From NCBI RefSeq assembly GCF_014651015.1, contig NZ_BMWB01000021.1, forward strand, positions 1 through 64,000: a stretch of 64,000 nt of DNA, written 5' to 3'. Source of the stretch: Streptomyces xantholiticus (GTDB lineage Bacteria > Actinomycetota > Actinomycetes > Streptomycetales > Streptomycetaceae). The position numbers and the translations under genes were made by a program. Numbering within the stretch: position 1 is the first letter of the stretch; every line of letters begins with the position of its first letter. The notes under the pieces are model-generated. The model ran no database searches, had not been told where the DNA came from, and saw only the letters and a program-made list of their open reading frames with translations. This document shows, one piece after another, positions 60,552 to 64,000 of the stretch.

Positions 60552-61547
60552 TCAGAGCAGCGTGCCGCCCTCGACCTCCGTGGCGAGAAGGATCGCCGCC
60601 AGCCGGTCCTGCACGTCCTGTGACAGCTTCACCGTCCCCGCCGCCAGGTTCTCCCGGATGTGCGCCGGTGTCCGGCTGCCCGGGATCGGCACCGCGTGCT
60701 CGTCCTGGTGCAACAGCCAGGCCAGGGCCAGCTGGGCAGGCGTGATCGACAGCTCCGCCGCAATGCCCCGGACCGGCGCGAACCGGTCGTTGTTGGCCTT
60801 CAGGTTCGCGGCGGCGAAGCGCGGTGCGTTCTGCCGGAAGTCGCCCGCCTTGACCTCGCTCACCGCACCGCTGAGGAACCCGCTGCCCAGTGGCGACCAG
60901 GGCACGATGCCCACGCCCAACTCCCGTGCGGCAGCAAGCAGGTCGGGCTCGACCGGCCGCCACATCGACCACTCGGTCTGTACGGCGGCCACCGGGTGCA
61001 CCGCGTGCGCGGCGCGCAGTTGCCCGGCGGTCACGTTGGACAGCCCGAGATGCAGGACGAGTCCCTCCCGGATCAGCTCCGCGACCGCGCCGACGGTGTC
61101 CTCCAGCGGCACCTGCGGATCCGGAAAGTGCGGGTAGTACAGGTCGATACGGTCGGTGCCGAGGCCACGGAGGCTGGCTTCCGCGTAGCCGCGCACATGT
61201 TTGGGGTCGGCGTTGACGGCCAGCTCACCGAAGGCGAAGCCGACCGGGAAGGCGTGCGGTTCGACGCCCTCGGGGAGCCGGAAGCCGAACTTCGTGGCGA
61301 TGGCCACTTCGTCGCGCCGTCCCCGCAGGGCCCTGCCGATGAGCTGTTCGTTGTGGCCGTCGGCTCCGTAGCCGTCGGAAGTGTCGATGAACGTCGCGCC
61401 GGCGTCGACAGCGGCGAGCAGCGCCCGCTCGCCACGCTCGTCGTCGATCTCGCCGTACACCCCGGGGGACAGAACCATTGCGCCGAAGCCCAGCGCGGAC
61501 ACCTCGAGCCCGCCGAGTCGGCGGGCGGGCAGCAGTTGTTCGGTCAT
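60552..61547 (-). CDS. Aldo/keto reductase
   Basis: 331-aa NADPH-dependent TIM-barrel reductase. Catalytic set: Asp and Tyr in TFIDTSDGYGADGHNEQLIG, Lys in VAIATKFGF. The usual HxD His seems replaced: LYYPHFPDPQVPLEDTVGAV. Cofactor part: GIVPWSPLGSGFLSG and AVPIPGSRTPAHIRENLAA. Substrate unknown. ATG 61547. A repeated ATCAAC/GTTGAT operator lies just upstream. Converges on the DUF3180 gene with 31 bp between. Confidence 0.93.
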   Translation of the reverse strand: MTEQLLPARRLGGLEVSALGFGAMVLSPGVYGEIDDERGERALLAAVDAGATFIDTSDGYGADGHNEQLIGRALRGRRDEVAIATKFGFRLPEGVEPHAFPVGFAFGELAVNADPKHVRGYAEASLRGLGTDRIDLYYPHFPDPQVPLEDTVGAVAELIREGLVLHLGLSNVTAGQLRAAHAVHPVAAVQTEWSMWRPVEPDLLAAARELGVGIVPWSPLGSGFLSGAVSEVKAGDFRQNAPRFAAANLKANNDRFAPVRGIAAELSITPAQLALAWLLHQDEHAVPIPGSRTPAHIRENLAAGTVKLSQDVQDRLAAILLATEVEGGTLL

Positions 61548-61559
61548 ACGACCGATCCT

Positions 61560-61596
61560 TGCATCAACACCCTGGAATCAACCGGAAGTTGATGCA
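61560..61596. promoter_or_regulatory. Iterated dyad operator upstream of the aldo/keto reductase
   Basis: Outer pair TGCATCAAC (61560-61568) / GTTGATGCA (61588-61596). Inner pair ATCAAC-CGGAA-GTTGAT (61577-61593). Three half-sites of the same word close to the start codon look like a MerR- or TetR-type operator. No regulator gene is next to it. Confidence 0.6.
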
Positions 61597-61624
61597 GAAT
61601 GCGCTCTCTGCCCAGCAGCTGGGA

Positions 61625-62230
61625 TCAGTGCGCCATGATGAGGCTCATCGCCTCGTTGCGCGTCGCCGGGTCCCGCAGCTGACCGCGGACCGCCGAGGTG
61701 ATCGTCTTGGCGCCGGGCTTGCGGATGCCTCGCATCGACATGCACATGTGCTCGCACTCGACGACCACGATGACGCCGCGTGGCTCCAGGATCTCCATCA
61801 GGGAGTCCGCTATCTGCGTGGTCATCCGCTCCTGGACCTGCGGCCGGCGGGCGTAGACGTCCACCAGTCGGGCCAGCTTCGACAGACCCGTGATCTTGCC
61901 GGTGGTCGAGGGGATGTAGCCGACGTGCGCCACGCCCCTGAAGGGGACCAGATGATGTTCACAAGTGCTGTAGACCTCGATGTCCTTGACCAGCACCATC
62001 TCGTCGTGGCCGAGGTCGAACGTCGTCGTCAGGACATCCTCGGGCTGCTGCCACAGCCCGGCGAAGATCTCCTTGTACGCACGCGCCACCCGCGCCGGCG
62101 TCTCGCGCAGCCCTTCGCGGTCCGGGTCCTCGCCGACCGCGATGAGCAGCTCGCGGACGGCATTCTCCGCTCGCTTCTCGTCGAACTCGGCGATAGAACC
62201 TTCGCCGTCCAGCGTCACCGGGTCGGTCAT
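61625..62230 (-). CDS. folE: GTP cyclohydrolase I
   Basis: 201-aa zinc enzyme making dihydroneopterin triphosphate from GTP, first step of folate synthesis. Motifs: YSTCEHHLVPFRGVAHVGYI, GLSKLARLVDVYARRPQVQE, ECEHMCMSMRGIRKPGAKT; the zinc ligands are Cys and His in CEHH and a Cys in EHMCMSM. ATG 62230. An 18-bp hairpin lies 36 bp upstream, between ftsH and folE. Confidence 0.97.
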   Translation of the reverse strand: MTDPVTLDGEGSIAEFDEKRAENAVRELLIAVGEDPDREGLRETPARVARAYKEIFAGLWQQPEDVLTTTFDLGHDEMVLVKDIEVYSTCEHHLVPFRGVAHVGYIPSTTGKITGLSKLARLVDVYARRPQVQERMTTQIADSLMEILEPRGVIVVVECEHMCMSMRGIRKPGAKTITSAVRGQLRDPATRNEAMSLIMAH

Positions 62231-62265
62231 CTGTGCCTCGTTCCTCTGCTTCGATGTGGCGTGAA

Positions 62266-62307
62266 AACGCCGCACCTCCCAGGCTAGAACCTGGGAGGTG
62301 CGGCGTT
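62266..62307 (-). terminator. Strong hairpin between ftsH and folE
   Basis: Perfect 18-bp stem: AACGCCGCACCTCCCAGG at 62266-62283 and its complement at 62290-62307, loop CTAGAA. On the minus strand it is followed by TTTTCAC. It should end ftsH transcripts; only 35 bp remain before folE. Confidence 0.9.
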
Positions 62308-62345
62308 CATTCCGGGGCGGTGGCCGGCTGTGGCATATCGCCTGG

Positions 62346-64000
62346 TCAGGCTTCCGGACGCTCCTCGGGGACCGGCTCGGCGGGGGCCTTGGTGACATCG
62401 GTCACCGTGGTCGCCGTCGAGGCAGTCGACGCCGCACCGTTCGCGGCGCCGTTGGTCAGGGCCAGCTCCTTGGGCGAAAGCACCGGCGGACGCGTGGAGG
62501 GCGTACGCCGTGAGGAGCCGGTCCACGCCGGGCGGGCCGGGCGCTTCACGATCGGCGCGAAGATCTCGGCGATCTCCTCCTTGCCGAGGGTCTCCTTCTC
62601 GAGTAGCTGGAGGACCAGGTTGTCGAGGACGTCGCGGTTCTCGACCAGGATCTCCCAGGCCTCGTTGTGCGCGGTCTCGATGAGCTTCTTGACCTCTTCG
62701 TCGACCAGCGCCGCGACCTCTTCCGAGTAGTCGCGCGGGTGGGACATCTCGCGGCCCAGGAACGGCTCGGTGTTGTCACCGCCGAACTTGATCGCGCCCA
62801 GCCGCTCGGTCATGCCGTACTGCGTGACCATCGCACGGGCCGTGGCGGTGGCCTTCTCGATGTCGTTCGCCGCGCCCGTGGTCGGGTCGTGGAAGACGAG
62901 TTCCTCGGCCGCACGCCCGCCCAGCATGTACGCAAGCTGGTCGAGCATCTCGTTGCGCGTGGTCGAGTACTTGTCCTCCTCCGGGAGCACCATCGTGTAT
63001 CCGAGGGCCCGGCCGCGGGACAGGATGGTGATCTTGTGGACCGGGTCGGAGTTGGGCGAGGCCGCCGCGACCAGGGCGTGACCGCCCTCGTGGTACGCGG
63101 TGATCTTCTTCTCCTTGTCGGACATGATCCGGGTACGCTTCTGCGGGCCGGCCACGACGCGGTCGATCGCCTCGTCCAGGGAGTGGTTGTCGATCAGCTT
63201 GCGGTCGCTGCGCGCGGTGAGCAGCGCGGCCTCGTTCAGCACGTTCGACAGGTCGGCGCCGGTGAAGCCGGGGGTGCGCCTGGCGACGGCGCCCAGGTCG
63301 ACGTCCGGGGCGACCGGCTTGCCCTTCTGGTGGACCTTGAGGATCTCCAGACGGCCCTGCATGTCCGGGCGGTCGACGGCGATCTGCCGGTCGAAGCGGC
63401 CGGGTCGCAGCAGTGCGGGGTCGAGGATGTCGGGCCGGTTGGTGGCGGCGATCAGGATGACGCCGCCCTTGACGTCGAAGCCGTCCATCTCGACGAGCAG
63501 CTGGTTGAGGGTCTGCTCGCGCTCGTCGTGGCCGCCGCCGAGGCCGGCGCCACGGTGCCGGCCGACGGCGTCGATCTCGTCGACGAAGACGATCGCCGGG
63601 GCGTTCGCCTTGGCCTGCTCGAAGAGGTCGCGGACCCGGGAGGCACCGACACCGACGAACATCTCGACGAAGTCGGAACCGGAGATCGAGTAGAACGGGA
63701 CGCCCGCCTCGCCGGCGACGGCGCGCGCGAGCAGCGTCTTGCCCGTACCGGGCGGACCGTAGAGCAGCACGCCCTTCGGGATCTTGGCGCCGACGGCCTG
63801 GAACTTGGCCGGCTCCTGCAGGAACTCCTTGATCTCGTGGAGCTCCTCGACGGCCTCGTCGGACCCGGCCACGTCGGCGAAGGTCGTCTTGGGGGTGTCC
63901 TTGGTGATCAGCTTGGCCTTGGACTTCCCGAAGTTCATGACGCGGGAGCCGCCGCCCTGCATCTGGTTCATCAGGAAGAGGAAGACCACGACGATCAGCA
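62346..64000 (-). CDS. ftsH: ATP-dependent zinc metalloprotease FtsH, N terminus beyond window
   Basis: About 550 visible residues of the membrane-bound AAA protease that degrades misfolded membrane and regulatory proteins. Walker A GPPGTGKTLLARAVAGEAGV, Walker B IVFVDEIDAVG, second region of homology ATNRPDILDPALLRPGRFDR, zinc site HEGGHALVAA. The Ala/Thr/Pro-rich C-terminal tail is longer than in E. coli. The start and membrane segments lie to the right of 64000. Partial because of the window edge. Confidence 0.96.
   Translation of the reverse strand, partial: LIVVVFLFLMNQMQGGGSRVMNFGKSKAKLITKDTPKTTFADVAGSDEAVEELHEIKEFLQEPAKFQAVGAKIPKGVLLYGPPGTGKTLLARAVAGEAGVPFYSISGSDFVEMFVGVGASRVRDLFEQAKANAPAIVFVDEIDAVGRHRGAGLGGGHDEREQTLNQLLVEMDGFDVKGGVILIAATNRPDILDPALLRPGRFDRQIAVDRPDMQGRLEILKVHQKGKPVAPDVDLGAVARRTPGFTGADLSNVLNEAALLTARSDRKLIDNHSLDEAIDRVVAGPQKRTRIMSDKEKKITAYHEGGHALVAAASPNSDPVHKITILSRGRALGYTMVLPEEDKYSTTRNEMLDQLAYMLGGRAAEELVFHDPTTGAANDIEKATATARAMVTQYGMTERLGAIKFGGDNTEPFLGREMSHPRDYSEEVAALVDEEVKKLIETAHNEAWEILVENRDVLDNLVLQLLEKETLGKEEIAEIFAPIVKRPARPAWTGSSRRTPSTRPPVLSPKELALTNGAANGAASTASTATTVTDVTKAPAEPVPEERPEA

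Overview
This window is a very GC-rich piece of an actinobacterial chromosome. It reads as Streptomyces: strong G/C bias at third codon positions, many GTG starts, and the run sigE-cseA-cseB-cseC, clpC, lsr2, coaX/nadC/nadB/panC, fol genes and ftsH in an order I recall from the S. coelicolor SCO33xx-SCO34xx core region. It is core chromosome rather than an island. I see no transposase, integrase, tRNA, rRNA or CRISPR array.

Layout. 1-1485: a tryptophanyl-tRNA synthetase of the indolmycin-resistant TrpRS1 type (Lys9), preceded by a complete ribosome-mediated attenuator with a 13-residue leader peptide carrying tandem Trp codons. 1.5-14.6 kb: proC, an ABC exporter, a Ser/Thr kinase with an outer-surface beta-propeller, ilvD, a TetR regulator, a sugar-phosphate-isomerase-like protein, a Ppx/GppA phosphatase, and a protein that seems to fuse sigma-factor-like, zinc anti-sigma-like, membrane and BACON-like parts. 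14.7-20.5 kb: radA-disA (DNA repair and c-di-AMP), a PAP2 phosphatase and mutY. 20.7-27 kb: a cell-envelope block (sigE, cseABC, M23 peptidase, PBP4-type D,D-carboxypeptidase).

27.0-30.4 kb holds the most interesting cassette: a small trypsin-co-occurring-type protein translationally coupled to a 993-residue trypsin-like protease / NACHT NTPase / leucine-rich-repeat protein, which looks like a conflict or antiphage sensor-effector. 30.5-36.4 kb: clpC, lsr2, an ArgA-like acetyltransferase, an orphan BlaI regulator and small proteins. 36.9-42.4 kb: a cofactor operon read right to left (DUF2520 protein, panC, nadB, nadC, coaX) for NAD and pantothenate/CoA.

42.5-50.5 kb: a PLP lyase, an ArsR-type regulator with operator-like palindromes, a NarL-type two-component pair, and an orphan NuoD paralogue directly downstream of a MidA/NDUFAF7-type methyltransferase. 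In mitochondria NDUFAF7 methylates the NuoD homologue. 50.5-57.4 kb: an osmoprotectant ABC importer, a membrane esterase and an MprF/LysX-like aminoacyl-phospholipid synthase. 57.5-64 kb: folP-NTF2-folB-folK running rightward to meet an aldo/keto reductase and folE running leftward, then ftsH, whose N terminus lies beyond the window. Several perfect hairpins mark operon ends.
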